Source: Rostratula benghalensis
Lineage: Eukaryota > Chordata > Aves > Charadriiformes > Rostratulidae
Length of the DNA: 64,000 bases
NCBI GenBank assembly: GCA_013399305.1
Contig: VXAI01000013.1
Coordinates: 3,927,854-3,991,853 of the forward strand
Reading direction: 5' to 3'
Positions 26,029 to 39,400 of the stretch are shown in pieces; position 1 is the stretch's first letter, and every line of letters starts with the position of its first letter. The notes beneath the pieces are model-generated. The model searched no databases. It had not been told where the DNA came from and saw only the letters and a program-made list of their open reading frames with translations. Made by a program: the position numbers and the translations under genes.

Positions 26029-26915
26029 AATCACAGAACAGTTGAGACTGGCCCGCTGGAGATGTCTAGTCTAACTCCCTCGACTGAGCTACAGCTATGG
26101 GTTGCTCACGTCTGTATCTGGTTGAGAATGCTGGATATCACCAGGTATGGAGAATCCACAACCTCTCAGGGCAACCTGTTCCACTGTTTGGCTGCTTCCA
26201 TGCTAAAAAAGCTTTTTCTTGTGCTTAAACAGACTAGCCCGTGCTTTGGTATATGTCCAGTGCTTCTTGTCACTGGACACAACTGAGAAGAGTCTGTCTC
26301 TGTCTTCTTTACTTCATGAGACCTCTCCCAGCTGTTTATAGAATATTTCATCTACTTCTGCATCCTGGCTGTGTGGCCTGTAACAGACTCACACCATGAT
26401 ATCAGCCTTGCTAGCCTTCCCCCTGATTCATACCGATAGGCACCCAACTCACTATTACCCTCAATTAGTTCTTGATGTTCACAACACTCCCTAACATACA
26501 GGGCCACCCCTCCTCCTTTCCTTCCTTGCTTGTCCCTTCTGAAAAGTTTGTAGCCATCCATTGCAGCACTCCAGTCATGTGAATCATCCACCACGGCAAC
26601 TACATCATAGCTTTACTGCCGCACAATGGCAGTAAAAAACTCCTGTTTGTTGCCCACGCTGCATGCATTAGTGTAAAAGCACTTCAGCTGTGCTACCAGT
26701 TCCACTAACTTTAGGTGTAGGAAGGCCTAACTTCTACCTGACCATTCCCAGGCTCAGCTCATAGCTCCTATTCCATCAATGAGCTTGCCTCTCAATGAGC
26801 CTTACTAATGGATTCCCCCCACCTTTCCCTCTTCAAACTTAACTTCAAACTTTCCCTCATCAAACTTTTTGATGAGACCTGCCAACTCCTGTGCAAAGAA
26901 TCAGGATCAGTAATA
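26029..26915 (-). mobile_element. CR1 LINE, minus strand, with internal deletion
   Basis: Read on the minus strand from about 26915 down, the order is: a segment with NPLVRLIERQAH; the start of the endonuclease protein (LKCFYTNACSVGNKQE, about 26690-26640); DDSHDWSAAMDGYKLFRRD and GGGVALYVRE (26352-26594 frame); VCYRPHSQDAEVDEIFYKQL; then, near 26310-26320, an abrupt switch to the C-terminal region (KEDRDRLFSVVSSDK, later KQWNRLP) and the CR1 3' end with TTCTGTGATTTT at 26029. These are CR1 APE-endonuclease and terminal segments. The whole reverse transcriptase core that normally lies between is absent. Several frameshifts and stops show it is dead. The 5' boundary is judged by eye. Confidence 0.85.
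26352..26594 (-). pseudogene. CR1 endonuclease fragment (N-terminal part)
   Basis: An 80-codon open piece of the CR1 ORF2 apurinic/apyrimidinic-like endonuclease. It carries DDSHDWSAAMDGYKLFRRD followed by a basic-glycine stretch and GGGVALYVRE, the family's hallmark of the second endonuclease block. In the intact protein this domain nicks target DNA to start target-primed reverse transcription. The frame then slips: VCYRPHSQ appears in another frame just downstream, and an in-frame stop precedes it. The downstream catalytic blocks of the endonuclease (the GDFN and SDH regions) are missing because of the internal deletion, so no function is possible. Confidence 0.85.
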
Positions 26916-27032
26916 CCTTTATTGACAAGACTAGAGGTCTTATTCTACAGGAACAGTCTAAGGAAAAGCTGAATACACATAATCGTATTCAGATTTTTAC
27001 CTATGATATGTTCCCGATAAAATGTTGAGACA

Positions 27033-27047
27033 TGGTGGTGGTGGTGG
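27033..27047. repeat. (TGG)5 microsatellite
   Basis: Five perfect TGG units. Confidence 0.9.
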
Positions 27048-28405
27048 TGTACAGTATTACTGTTGTGCAGTCCTTGAGCATTATAATGTTATCATGATAA
27101 TTTATTTCACTTAGTAAATCTTTTAGTGGTCTTGGAGGAAATTAATTTCAAGCTTTTCTTACTGAATATCAAATAATACTAAGTCAGATTTAAAAATCAG
27201 GGTTATAACCTTTCATTTAGGCAAAGCACTTAAGAATCTCCATAAAGCATAAAATTGCAGTTAACAAGCAAGTAATCCGTTGATTTACTGAATTTAGTGA
27301 CACTATCTGTCTAAAGTTATGCATGTGTCTAACTGCTTTGTTAGCGGTCACCTTAATGGAATGGTAAGTAGCACTCAGCTGGCAGAAATGTAATAAAGAT
27401 GTATTTTAAACATAACAATAACTACTGTTGCAAACAAATAGAAATAACTTTCACAATGGGAGAAGATTTCTAGCAGTAACGATCTGAATATCTTTTCTTT
27501 CATGAAGATTTAACAAAAAAACCCAATAGAGATGGGAAGTAAGTGCTAGAGATCATTATACAATTTCAGTTGACAATTGCTTTTTTAAAGGTGTTCTTGC
27601 CTCCATATTTACAATGGAATGATTTTGTACAGCATTAAAAATATGCACTTTTATTAGCTTGGTTGAAGAAATGACATTCTGGAGTGTCAGGTGCTGTTCA
27701 GTAAAGAGAGTTGTACTCATTTGCTCTTAAAGGACATGAAGTTTCCATAGTCAGAACCATCAAAAGGATGGGACATGAGGAGAGACCCCAGTGAAAGAAG
27801 AGAGGGGAAACAGCAGCAGCTGTAAATCAGACTGAGCAGCCTGCCTTATGGCACCTTACTTACTGCAAATCTGGCACTAGCAATGCAGTGAAGATGTGAC
27901 AGTTTCAGAAAGTGCTTGGATATTTTGGCAGTCACCATTATCTGCAGGCTTGAGGAGTTCATCTTGTGAAATTAAAGGATTTGGGCTCTATTGTTGGAAG
28001 GGAGAACATCAAACTGATATCTTCTCCATAATGCTCAATATTTGCTCTGGTTATACAAATACTTAGTAACAATGTTAATAGAGAAGTCACTTAAAACCCA
28101 TTAAAAAGAAGTAAGATGAGAATAAAAAAAGGGGACATAATTTAATTCAAAATTCTTATTGATGTATGCTTTTTAGCCTTAAGTTCTAATGCAAAATTAA
28201 ATCACTACTTGTGCAGACTTACATAGTTCCCCTGGGTTCACCTCAGACATCAAGGTGTTTTAATTAGCAATGTGGTTATGACTGAAATCTGTTTCAGAAT
28301 CACTTTTAAAACTTGTTAGACAGGTTTCTGCAGGCTGTGATGTCAAACGTGGAATATTTGAGTTTCCATTCCAGATACATAATATTGTGAGTCTCCAAAT
28401 ATTTA

Positions 28406-28539
28406 AAACAACAACAAAAAAAAAATTAAAAAAAGGGTTTGCTTTTGATTTTTTGTTGGCAGGTTTTTTTGGTTTTGGTTGGTTGGTTGGTTTGGGGGTT
28501 TGGTTTTTGTTGGTTGTTGGGGTTTTTTTTGTTTGTTTT
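28406..28539. repeat. A-rich block followed by G/T-rich low-complexity tract
   Basis: An A-rich block (about 28408-28436) is followed after a short unique spacer by a tract made almost only of G and T (28461-28539). Inside it GG tracts repeat with TT spacers at 28477-28490, and a G5 run lies at 28494-28498. Open frames here are composition artefacts. Confidence 0.9.
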
Positions 28540-28778
28540 AATGGAATCAGTATAACAGTGCGTCTGTAATTTGTGAATGTAAGTCTATGGAAGAATACAA
28601 TTTTTAACTGTCCATCAGCTTTATTGTTAGTAGAAATCTGTCTCAAAATTGGATATCATATTCCTGCTAAAACCTTAGTGGTGTTGAATGGGATGGGAGA
28701 GTGTTTAAAAATAATATCTTTATCCATCTCAAAATGACATTTTTGTATAAAATATTGTCATGTTCAGATTGCGACTGT

Positions 28779-28802
28779 TAGAGCCACTGCTAGAGCCACT
28801 GC
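28779..28802. repeat. 12-bp tandem repeat, two copies
   Basis: TAGAGCCACTGC occurs twice head to tail with no difference. Confidence 0.9.
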
Positions 28803-30206
28803 TTCTAATGGGACAGTATTTCTTTCTATCAGAAATTCCCATGCTGCAATTATATGGTTAATTTTTCTACCATGAAATGCAGATCTTGCCCTTATATGCA
28901 CAAAATTTTCTTCAGAGTTCCATGATTTGTTAAGATCATTTTGATCTAATGTATTTGCAGCTGTCTCAGCATGGTGTTGTCTTCCAGATGGAATAACCAT
29001 ATTTTCAATTTCTTTATTTAAACAATTAAAAAAAAAATAAATGCTTAGACCCCTGTGGAACAGTACCGCAAACTCTTGTCCAGTTTGACAATGAACTGTT
29101 AATAACAACACTCGGTAGTAATTGTATCCAAGCAGTTTCCCTAGTTTGCTTATCAAAATGTCATATGAGAGAGCATCAGAAGGATTTCTAAAGTGAAGCT
29201 AGATGACAATGTGTCTGCTTTTCCTCTGTCCAAAAGGCCTATTATACTATCATGGGAAAAAAAAAAAAAGGATAAAATTTTGAGATTACTTGTTCTTTAT
29301 GAATTTCCCGTCACTGTTACTGATCTTCATATCTTTCTTATAGTGTAAATACTCAGACAGTATTTGATTACTTGTTCTACCACTTTTTAGGAACTGAGAT
29401 TGAGCTAGTTGGCCTTGTGGTTTTTTCTCTACTTCTACTTTAAGACATGAACCATGTTTATCTAATTCCTCTTTGAATTTTATCTTCCCTAAGTCCTTAT
29501 TAAGAATATTATCTCTTAATGTGGAAAAGTGTAATTTATTAAAATTTCTTAAGACCATTAAAATCTATGACAGCAAACATTGTTTAAAGTACATTAATTT
29601 CAGTAAAACTTCCTTTTTATTTGTAGTTCTCTAAATATAGCACATTGCTGTATGTGATAAATTATTTGGAAAATCTTAGAATTGTTTTAGAACAATATAA
29701 TGTTTAGGAGAAGTGTAAGAATCACAGAAAAAGCAGTAAGAGGGCCAAAACAGAAATGCTCAAAACTTACACTATTAAGAGTGACTCTTAGGGTGTGATT
29801 TTTGAAAGGGTAGAAACATCCACTGTTCTGTCATCACATTGCTTTGTTTTTGTGGTCAGTGTTTTTGAAAAGGTTCTGTGAGGAAAATCTCTGAGTCCTT
29901 TTCAGCAAATGTCAGTGCTGATTTGCTCTTCAGCTTCCCTACAGAGAACTTCCAGAGTATTCATACCTATAGCTGATAAAGTGGATTGCACAGAGCAATC
30001 ATAGGCCCAACAATGACCAGCTGGCCCCTATGAATTAGTATTTTTAATGGCAACTAATGAAAAAGTGAATGTTTCTTGAATAAACTGTAGTATTTTATGG
30101 AGGAAGTGGTCTCTAAAATTTAATCTTTTGATAGCATTAAGAGAACAAACTGAAAATATTAGAAGTATTTATCAGTAATTAGAAAAAAAAAAAAAAGACA
30201 AAGGTA

Positions 30207-30252
30207 ATAGGCATTGTGAACGTACAGTGATAGGCATTCTTAACACACAGTG
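30207..30252. repeat. 23-bp imperfect tandem repeat, two copies
   Basis: Two adjacent 23-base units share ATAGGCATT at the start and ACAGTG at the end and differ at four internal positions. The second copy runs into an odd palindrome (AACACACAGTGTGTT). Confidence 0.85.
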
Positions 30253-33065
30253 TGTTCAAAAGTGGGTTAAATGGTTCATATCTGTCCAGGGCTGTTTTAG
30301 TTGCACCTTTACAGTGTCATCTAGTCTCAGATAACTTTTAAAAACACGCTCACTACAAACTTTCAATTTGAAGTTAGTAGAAATGAAAAATGGAATTTCA
30401 ACCATGATTTTCTTTCCTTGCTGTGGAATGAAATTCCTTTTCAACTGTGATGTTTAATGATATTTTGAGTTAAATTGCTAATGCTAAATGACAATATAAA
30501 TGCATTCCATTACAAATCTGTCTAGTATATAAAAAAACCCTGAAACTTTATAATTAACAACTTGCTATTCTAAATCTCATTTTGCTGTAAATTTCCTTAG
30601 TGATTGCTTTTCTCTGTCATAAATCCTGTGTTGGTAATTTCTCATACTTTTTGTATTTCATGTGGATGGAGAAGAGAAAATGAAATCAGAAAAGAGAAAA
30701 AAAAAAAAAAAAGAAGATTTTTGTATTCACTGTTATGATCAGTTGGTGAAATTGAAATAATTAAAACCAGTACCCTTGAACCAATGCCAAGAACCATTTT
30801 ACATTACATATTCAGAGCTTTTCTGGAATGGAAATTTTATTGTAGAGAACCACACTCTAACTGCATGTACGTGTATGAGAAAGAGGGGTGGAGGGAGAAA
30901 TGAAGTGACATTAATCTGTCATTTTAAGAAAATTCATGATAACTGAAGAAAGGTACTGATTCTGCTCATAGTGGCATTTTTATCTACCTAGATAGTGTTT
31001 GACTAGCATTTCCTGTGAGTTTATAACATCTGAGCTTTCGGAAAGTTTGCAATATGAACTATTATGACTGAGTTCTCTGTGAAACCATCAATGTGAAATG
31101 TTTGCTCAACTGTCACCCTGATATTTCTGATGCACTAGCAAATAGAATTCAGGACTGTTGCAATCTGCCACAGACTGTCTTTAAATATTTTGTACTTCTG
31201 TATCTCATTTTCAGCCTGACAGTTTTCTCTAAAAGTTATGAACCCAATATCTCTGCAGAGGGAGGATTAAAAAGAAAACAAAAAAGGAATGAAACCTGGT
31301 TTAATTGCAGGGCTGAAAATTGCTTCAGATAGTCTTTGGAACAGCAAGTTGTTCTTAGGTGGATGTTTTAAGAGAATTTGCTTGTATATTTTCAGACTTT
31401 TGGCAGAACTTATTAAAATAAAGTAACATATTGGATTTCTGTAGGAAGCACTTTAGAACAGGTACACTTTTACTGTTGGACTGCTATCACCATTAATAAT
31501 TTTCTTAACTGCCTTTTTACAATGCGCATTTTCACAGGATTTACTGCATTTGTACTCCTAAAAATGCTAATTTGCTGAAAATATACTTAGGTTAGATTTT
31601 TAAGGCTTGTATCTCAAGGAAAAGTTAAAACACAAGCTTTTGCATACACCTTTCCTCATCGCCAGAATCAGATATGAGAGGTAGGCCTTCTGGATTCTTA
31701 TATGTGTTACAGTAATAAAAAAGAAATCATATACTGCCAATGATTTAAATTTTATTTGTTTCCTTTCTACATACCACATATATAAGTGATCTGAAAACAA
31801 AAAATGTTTTGGGGAAATTAGGAGCATGTGGCCAGCATGTATGCCAGGGCTTAATATCCCTAAAGGTTTAAAGAACAGCAATAAAAACCAAATCTATCGT
31901 CTGCTAAAGCTAACAAATAAACAGTAATATAGCACTATTTTTCCAATAATAAATGGCTTTGCATACTAATATTAAGACTATTGCCAGCCTGCTGGAGGCA
32001 GTGAGGAGGGATTAGCATCAATATACGTTTGAGCACTGCTGAGACTCCAGTGCAGTGTATTCTTAGCTCTGGTACAGCCACTGTCAGACTCACCATTGCC
32101 AGGCAAGGACTGAAGCTTTTTTTCCCCACCTAATTCATACTAAATGGTAGGGTCTTGCCAATGTCCGCATAGGAGAAGAGTGTCTCCAACATTGAGTCAG
32201 TATCAGATAGGTTTTTAAAAAGCAATTTCAGTCTGTTCACACTATTATGTAAATCATCTTCTTTCATTGCTGTGAAAACTACTTAGTAAATTTTGTGATC
32301 TGTCTTATCCTTCCTCCCCAAAAGAGTATTGTCTCTTGTTTCTTTCTTTCTGGCTAGTCAAAACAAGCTTGTCCTTTGAATGGTTTAAGAGGCATCTGAC
32401 TTAGTTGGATCTCTGGAGAGGAAAAAACATAATTTCATAAACCCTAATACACCAATTATGCACCACATAAATAGGGCTGTATTGATACTACAGTGTTTCT
32501 GCTGAGCTCTCTTCTTTAGCTGCTGGGTAGTGTTTTATTTGAAGAATAAGCAACCTAAAAACTTCCAGTCTATGCTAGCTTTACTATTATGCTGACAATA
32601 ATGAGATGTGGTGGGCTTATAGAAACCAAAGCTGTTAGGGTATTAAGCTATCATTGCAGCTTACATCTTTTAAAATAACTCATTAATTAGATGTGACTAG
32701 TTCAATAAAGAGTCTCAAAAGACAGACATGAATAAGAACCCTAACGCTCATATCTTATAACAGTGTTTTGGGTTTTTTTCCCTGTTTACAAGACATAGTT
32801 TTCAGGGATGCAATAGCAGCCCTTGTCTAATGTTACTATGAAAATATAACTTCCATTTCACCAGGATGCTTTGGGATAGTCACTGTTGTCAAGTGGGATA
32901 TGAAGGGGAGGCTGAGAGAACATTGACAAAACCCTTTTCAACTTAAAATGCTAATTTCTGGAAACATAAATTCTTGCAGAAGTGCAGCTGTTTTGACCAC
33001 ACTTTCACCATCAAATTTTCCTATGAACACTTCCCAGGGAATGGAGATGAGTAAAAACAAGAGAA

Positions 33066-33101
33066 GGGGGTGGGGTGGGGGAAAAAAAAAAAAAAAAAAA
33101 A
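33066..33101. repeat. G-rich tract joined to A20
   Basis: Three G runs of 5, 4 and 5 separated by single T (33066-33081) are directly followed by 20 A (33082-33101). Confidence 0.9.
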
Positions 33102-33446
33102 GAGGAATAAACAGATAAACAGTAACTATTTGACTGGAATGTGTTAGACCCTGGTTCAGGAAAAGGACTTGAACTGGTGATGTATTGTGATCCCCTAACA
33201 TTTGGGCTGTCTGCCTTGCTTTTTCTAAAAACTCCACAGTCAGTGTAAAATTGTTTCCATTTTGAGACTGATGCAATACTGGAATCTAAAATACTATAAT
33301 AGAATTTATGCTGTTTTGGCCAGGCCTATGTTGAGAGGTGTTAATGCTCAGTATTATAGTAAGGACTATGCTCAGGTCAGTGCAGCATCAGAATGACCTT
33401 AATTTAATTAACCATTTACACAATATTTGACTGAAGGGTGCACTGT

Positions 33447-33469
33447 GTAACAACAACCCTTGTTGTTAC
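33447..33469. other. Perfect 10-bp inverted repeat, 3-base loop
   Basis: GTAACAACAA (33447-33456) and TTGTTGTTAC (33460-33469) are exact reverse complements around CCC. Confidence 0.9.
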
Positions 33470-36400
33470 TCCTCTAAATACTGTGGTACTGCATTAATGT
33501 TACATTAGAAGCTCTACTATGATTTTGAAGGTGATAAGACCCTACATGTGCAATTTGAACAGTGTTAATGGTCACACTCGTGTGGTAAATCTTCCCCTCC
33601 CACACTTCGCCCAATCTCAATTAGCAAGTGCAGAATGCAGTTTACCTTCTGAGTTTGACAGAAATTCAGGTTCTAATGAAACATTAATTACTGAACATGT
33701 GCCACACTTCATTATGTTTGGGGAATAGTAACAATAATATAATTCTTCTTCATTATATAAAAATTTTGAAGGAAAGCACAAAATATATTTTGTGATGGGG
33801 AAATGAGACTGAGTTCATGCAAAGCCCCTGGTAGAGTTTGCCAGTTTTCTGGCCTGCTGTGTCTCATGGAGATGCGTCATCATTTATGTCACACTGCATA
33901 AAAGGGCAACAATGATACAAATGAATATCAGCATTATCTTCAATTCAGAAATTCAACATGACAGGAAATGTCTAAAATAATCTTGGGGTGAGGGGGAATC
34001 AGTTATTTTGCTCCTACTTAGAAAACAGCTTCATTGCTTTTTTATGAGGTGTGTGGATTGCCCAAGCAATCCATTAACATTTTAATGCTCATATGTGGCA
34101 TGTTATGCTATTGTAAATCTGTATTTCTCATAACATATTTCTAATTTATTCTATTGTCTCTTTGGTCATTTATATCCAAATTTTCATTCATCCACACAGG
34201 GTTGTGCATATGCGCACTACTCGCATGCTAGAAATATCCATTGGTGCAATGGTTTAATACTGGGATGAAAGTAATTGCTTCTTGGGGTGCAATCTTTGCT
34301 TCTCAGATTTGCAGACCTAACAGAAAACCAAGCTCTGGTAGTAATTTATAAAAGTATTTCTTCTGTTACATGGTCTTTTGGGCTTGATTTGCATGGGCTG
34401 CCTCTTTATTTTGTTTCTCTAAAACTGCCTCTTCTCACTTAGAAATGTATACCTGTTTTTTTTGCACTTGCAGAATTCACACTTGAGAATTGATGTGTGT
34501 TGCTCAGGGGGAATGATATATACACATCTTTGCAGGTGCTTGTACATTAAGTTTGCACACGTGCATCCCACAAGATTTGTGTCCTTAAATATAGAGTCTG
34601 GGTTTTGAGCAACCTTTGTTTTTAGAGGCATTTAGCAACAGATAACTCTACTTCCAAAGCAGGAAATCAGGAGATTTTGCCCATGATCGTCACAGATTAT
34701 GTAGACTAGTAGATTCTGTAGTGGAGAAATTAAATTTTTATCATTCATTTAACTAACTGGTTTGTTTCCAAACTAAATATGTATATTTCACCCCAATTTT
34801 GCCCTGGGGCTGAAAAACATATAGATGGTCTAATTCTGATCACATGAGTCTAAACTTGAAGTGGTATTATTCAAGTCAGGAATGGGATCTAGATCTTCAG
34901 GATGCTGCATGTATTACCTCTGACCATTTCTCTTCAAGAGGCACTACATTCATTACATTTATTATTCTTCTTGTTTGAGGAAGCCCTTGGGCAGAAATTG
35001 TGTGTTGTCAAGACATAGAGCTAATTAATGTCATTAATTCACCACACAGAAAGTAAAAGCTCAGTGTCACAGATAGGAAAGAGGATGTCACAAGAGTAAT
35101 TACTAAGTACTTAAAAAAAAACAAACTGAAAGCTGTAATAGCCATTGATTGCATAGATATTATAACTAATGAAGAAAGGGATATTATGATAAACTGATGG
35201 TAAGGATGTAAATGAAGATAATTTTATGAATGATTCACCATCTGAGTCTGAGGTTTAAATTCTCCAAATTAGAAATCTCAAGAAAACTCAGCCATTGCAT
35301 GTTTTACTTGAATTATTCTCAGGCATGAGACTGTCTTTTATCTCAGCAGTTGCTTGTGGAAAAGCTACACCCAATTTTTACTAACATATGTCTGTATGGT
35401 AGTATGTTAGTATAAAATCTCGCTTTTGGCTTAGTGAGGTCACTCTTGCAGTGAGCAGTCCATAGCAGAGGTGTGAAATAGCTGGTGGTGCTGACGACTC
35501 TGTCAGAAGGCTTTGTTTAAACTGAAGTGGACATGAAAATGTGTGTAGACTTGCTTCTGAGCTGACACCAGCATAAATCAAAAGAATAGTTATTGAAATC
35601 AATATGGTTACACGAACTTACTGTCAGTGTTGTTGCTTGTTACAGAATTGTAAGACCTGACCTTGTCCTATTTCTGCCTTTGATTTCAGTGAGAACGATG
35701 CTTCCACAGACCTAATTTACTAGTTTTCTGCCTGATCTATTTATATGCTGTTTATGTGGTTACATTTTATTAAAGACTTCCAAGGTCTCCAAGATACACA
35801 CTTCTATGGAGAAAGGTATTATGATAATTAATTCACTTTCCTCTTTTATGTGATGCTAGCAAGCTCACAAAAGAAGTGGATAAATATTTTTATCATAGTA
35901 ATGGGCAGCTTGGATACAGAAAAGTTACACAATCACTGTAAATTTGCTATGGTCTCTGATATGCAAATTAATGGAAGTTTTGATAGATGCATTTTTTTAC
36001 TCTTAGTGAGAAACATTTCAATGACCTAAGATCATATTTTGGATACCAATTCAAGGAATTGATAGTGCATTAAATTCTGTAAGTCCTTTGGAAAAAGTAG
36101 TTGCCATGTGATCAATTTCTTTCACTTATATTGTAGACTTGGTAATGATATGCAAAAGTGTTTATGGACCATATTTAGTTCTTTTGAAGTTATGACAGTT
36201 CCCCTGAAAATTTAAGGTTTGATATATTTCTCTGGGCATCACAGTCAGTTTCAAACTCTGGCAACAAGAGGACAGAGTTGTCTTATTTCAGTTCTCCTGT
36301 TTCATCCTGACTCCCAAAAGGGCTTTCCTGTTTTCTGAAAGCTGCTTGCTTGCTCAAAAAATAATGTAAATGACATTAAAATCAGGATTAATACTTTCAG

Positions 36401-39400
36401 CTGTGTTTTCTTCCTGTCTTCTAAGCTAATGACCTCTTTATCAGAATTTTATCTCCCACTAGTAAATTAATGTGTACTTTAGGATATGCTGCTTTCCAAA
36501 ATGCTAAAAATAAGACATCCTGGGAAATTTTGAAGAATGTAAGGTCAATACAGATAGTATTTACACTGGCAATTGTGATACAGTTTTTTTATGGGTTGCC
36601 TTTCTGCTTTGGCTCATTCATCTACTGCTATCCAGGGCAGTATCAAATAGAGAGAACTGAAATTTTGAGTGTTATGAAAACAAATCAGTATGTGGATAAT
36701 ATATCTAAGCAATTGTTATTTGCCCATATGACCTAAATATCTAAAAAATTGAGATGGTGAACTTCTGGATAATGTATATGCTGCTATGAATCACTTTTTC
36801 CCATATCATGTTCAGATGCTAGAAAATAGAGCCAGGTGAATCTTTAAGAGGTTATTTAGTCCTTCTAATAATGAGCAAGGAAAATGTGTTTAAAATCTAT
36901 CAATTCCACAACCCTTACCAAGCTATTTATTTTTTAATTAACCAATGTAACAACATTCCTCGCTTTTCTCCGAGTCTATCTTTACAGCCTTTTACTAGTC
37001 AGATCACATGAATTGATACCTGAAACCCAGGTATTAATCTGGTTAGAATTAGTTCGGGTTTTTTTATATTTAAATTACTTCCCCTGAAAACTCTGCCAAT
37101 ATCCTATTATTGAATTTTTAACTCTTTGACCTGTTTCACAAGCCCACTGTGTCATTACTGTAATTTGAACGTCAACCTTTTTATCACTACCAGCCAGGAA
37201 AAGCATTTTAGAGGCATGCATACGACAGAGCGTTGAAAATTTGGTTTTCCGTGGAAAATTTTGCTTAAATCAGAATTAGTTTTCTATTACCCTAAGCAGA
37301 GAAACTATGAGAGATGTTTAAATATAAAAGTATTAATCAGAATGAGCAAAAGGGGGAAGAAAGAAGTTTAAGAAAGAATTAAGAACTGACAACTGAAATG
37401 CTTTTTTAGCTTAACTTTGTGAAGTCTAGATTTGTCTTTTAGAACTCAGTAAAACATGCCATTAAAATACACTGAGATTTTTATTTTAGAAATTTAACTT
37501 TTTTGTAGATATTTCTACTTAAGTGATGCCAGAAGGTAAAACCGTAGCATTCCTTTTTTACTGGATTCAGGTTACATTGTGTTATAAAACAATTCAGTTG
37601 AGACTTATGTGCCACGAGCCTTATAAAATTAAATAGCAAAACAAATAAATCCCAGGGGAAAAAATAAATCAAACAGCAGTAAATATATGTTCTGATAGAT
37701 TGGAGGTACAAAAACTACAGCATTGCTCTTTCTTAAGCTGCACTGACTCCTGAGAAGCTCTGTCCAAGCTGATGGAATTCTGTCCTGAGAGAGTGCTGTG
37801 CCGATTCTCTTGGTCTCTCTCCTGCTTTAGCTGGGTCCCTCACGTGCATTTGCAGAATTGGATGGCTCAGAAAAACAGTGAGACAAACCTCCAGGGAAGC
37901 AGAGGGAGCACCAGTGTATAGATATGTTGAGATTATTTCACTGCTTCCTTAAATGCTTGGTTTTATTATACAGTTAAATTTGGTACCTGATCCTGTTTAA
38001 GAAATGTGTATTATTATGTTACGCTTATTTTTTTTCTAGGTCTGCTAGATGGTTGTTAAAATACAGGTTCATCTAGGATGCAGTAATGATTTAAAACCTA
38101 ATTATGTAGTTACACTCCTACAATCAGAGTTCAATAAAGTGATTAATTTCATGACCCTTTTTATATAGATGACTTGCAGTGTGGAAAAATCTCATAAAAT
38201 TCTTTGGCAATCACACTTTCCAGCCAAATCTATTTCCATAGTGCCTGGCTGGTTGGTGTAATATCTCTTACAGTAATTAATGGAACACGTCTTACTCACT
38301 GTGCTTAGCCTATGTTTCAGATCCATTTATATGTGTTTGTACACACTCACTCAACATATTTTCTAAACTCATATATTTATAATTTTTTCTTATACGTTAT
38401 ATATAATATATATGTATCCGTGTAATAAATATGAAATCACCAGTTTGTGATTTCAAAGCTGTAGCAAATAATTTTGTTTCATTTCTTGCACAGACTGGGA
38501 AACTGAATCTCATTAAACAGCCTTGAAATACTTACCTTTAGTGTATTTTTAAAAGTTTTGAAATGTTGTAAGAATATTACCCAGATCTTTTTTCTTAGAC
38601 ATGCAATGAGGAAAAAGCAACCTGGCAGTCTGCTGACTGGCAGCTCTGAGGTTGGGATAGCTATTTGCTGTTAGCAGATCAGAAAACACACACTCCTGAA
38701 ATACTGTGATGTAAACTCACTTAAAAGCAGCCTGGGAACTAACCTTTGCTTGGATCCTAAAGGAATTAGGATGCTGTGCCTTCTTAATAAGTTATTGTGT
38801 ATGTTTAAGTTATTGCCTTCTTAGAGAAGATGTTTTTAGTCCATCTGGAGAAAGCTGATAAAGCGAGACCTGTTAAAGCAGTACCCCAATCCTGACTTTC
38901 ATGTGCAGTGGGTTTAACTTTTATATTTATTACTGGTTTTTATCCAGGGAAACTATAATTTTTTAAAACAGTAAGAAACCCTATACAGAAAAGAAGAATG
39001 AAGGGCAACTTGGCATTTTATTTAATGATGGGCTAAACCAGAACTTGCCCATATATATATAATCTCAAAGTGAAACCTGATATTAATCTACAAATGCTTA
39101 CAGTAGAAATATGTGGGTGATGAAAAATATACCTGTGATCACTGGTCAAGCTGGATGAAACAAAACTAGGAAAGTTGAGTGAAGCAGTTGCTCTTGGGTG
39201 TACTTTCATTGGCAATAACAATTGACTGGTGATTTGCTGACAGGACTGCATTGCCCAGATAATAAATTTCCTATACAAAATAAAGGAACATAAGAAATTT
39301 TGGACATACAAAACTACATTGATTTGAATAGCTTGTCTCTTTTCCTTTTAGCATCTGCAACATTTGAATATGTATAATGAAAAATGCATCACCAAGTGAT

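Noticed and set aside
28260..28646. 128-codon minus-strand frame rich in Lys, Pro, Thr and Asn
   Set aside because: Its odd composition comes from the G/T low-complexity tract at 28461-28539.
36470..36736. 88-codon frame with a hydrophobic middle, resembling a membrane segment
   Set aside because: Hydrophobicity follows from T-rich DNA; no homology or transcript signals.
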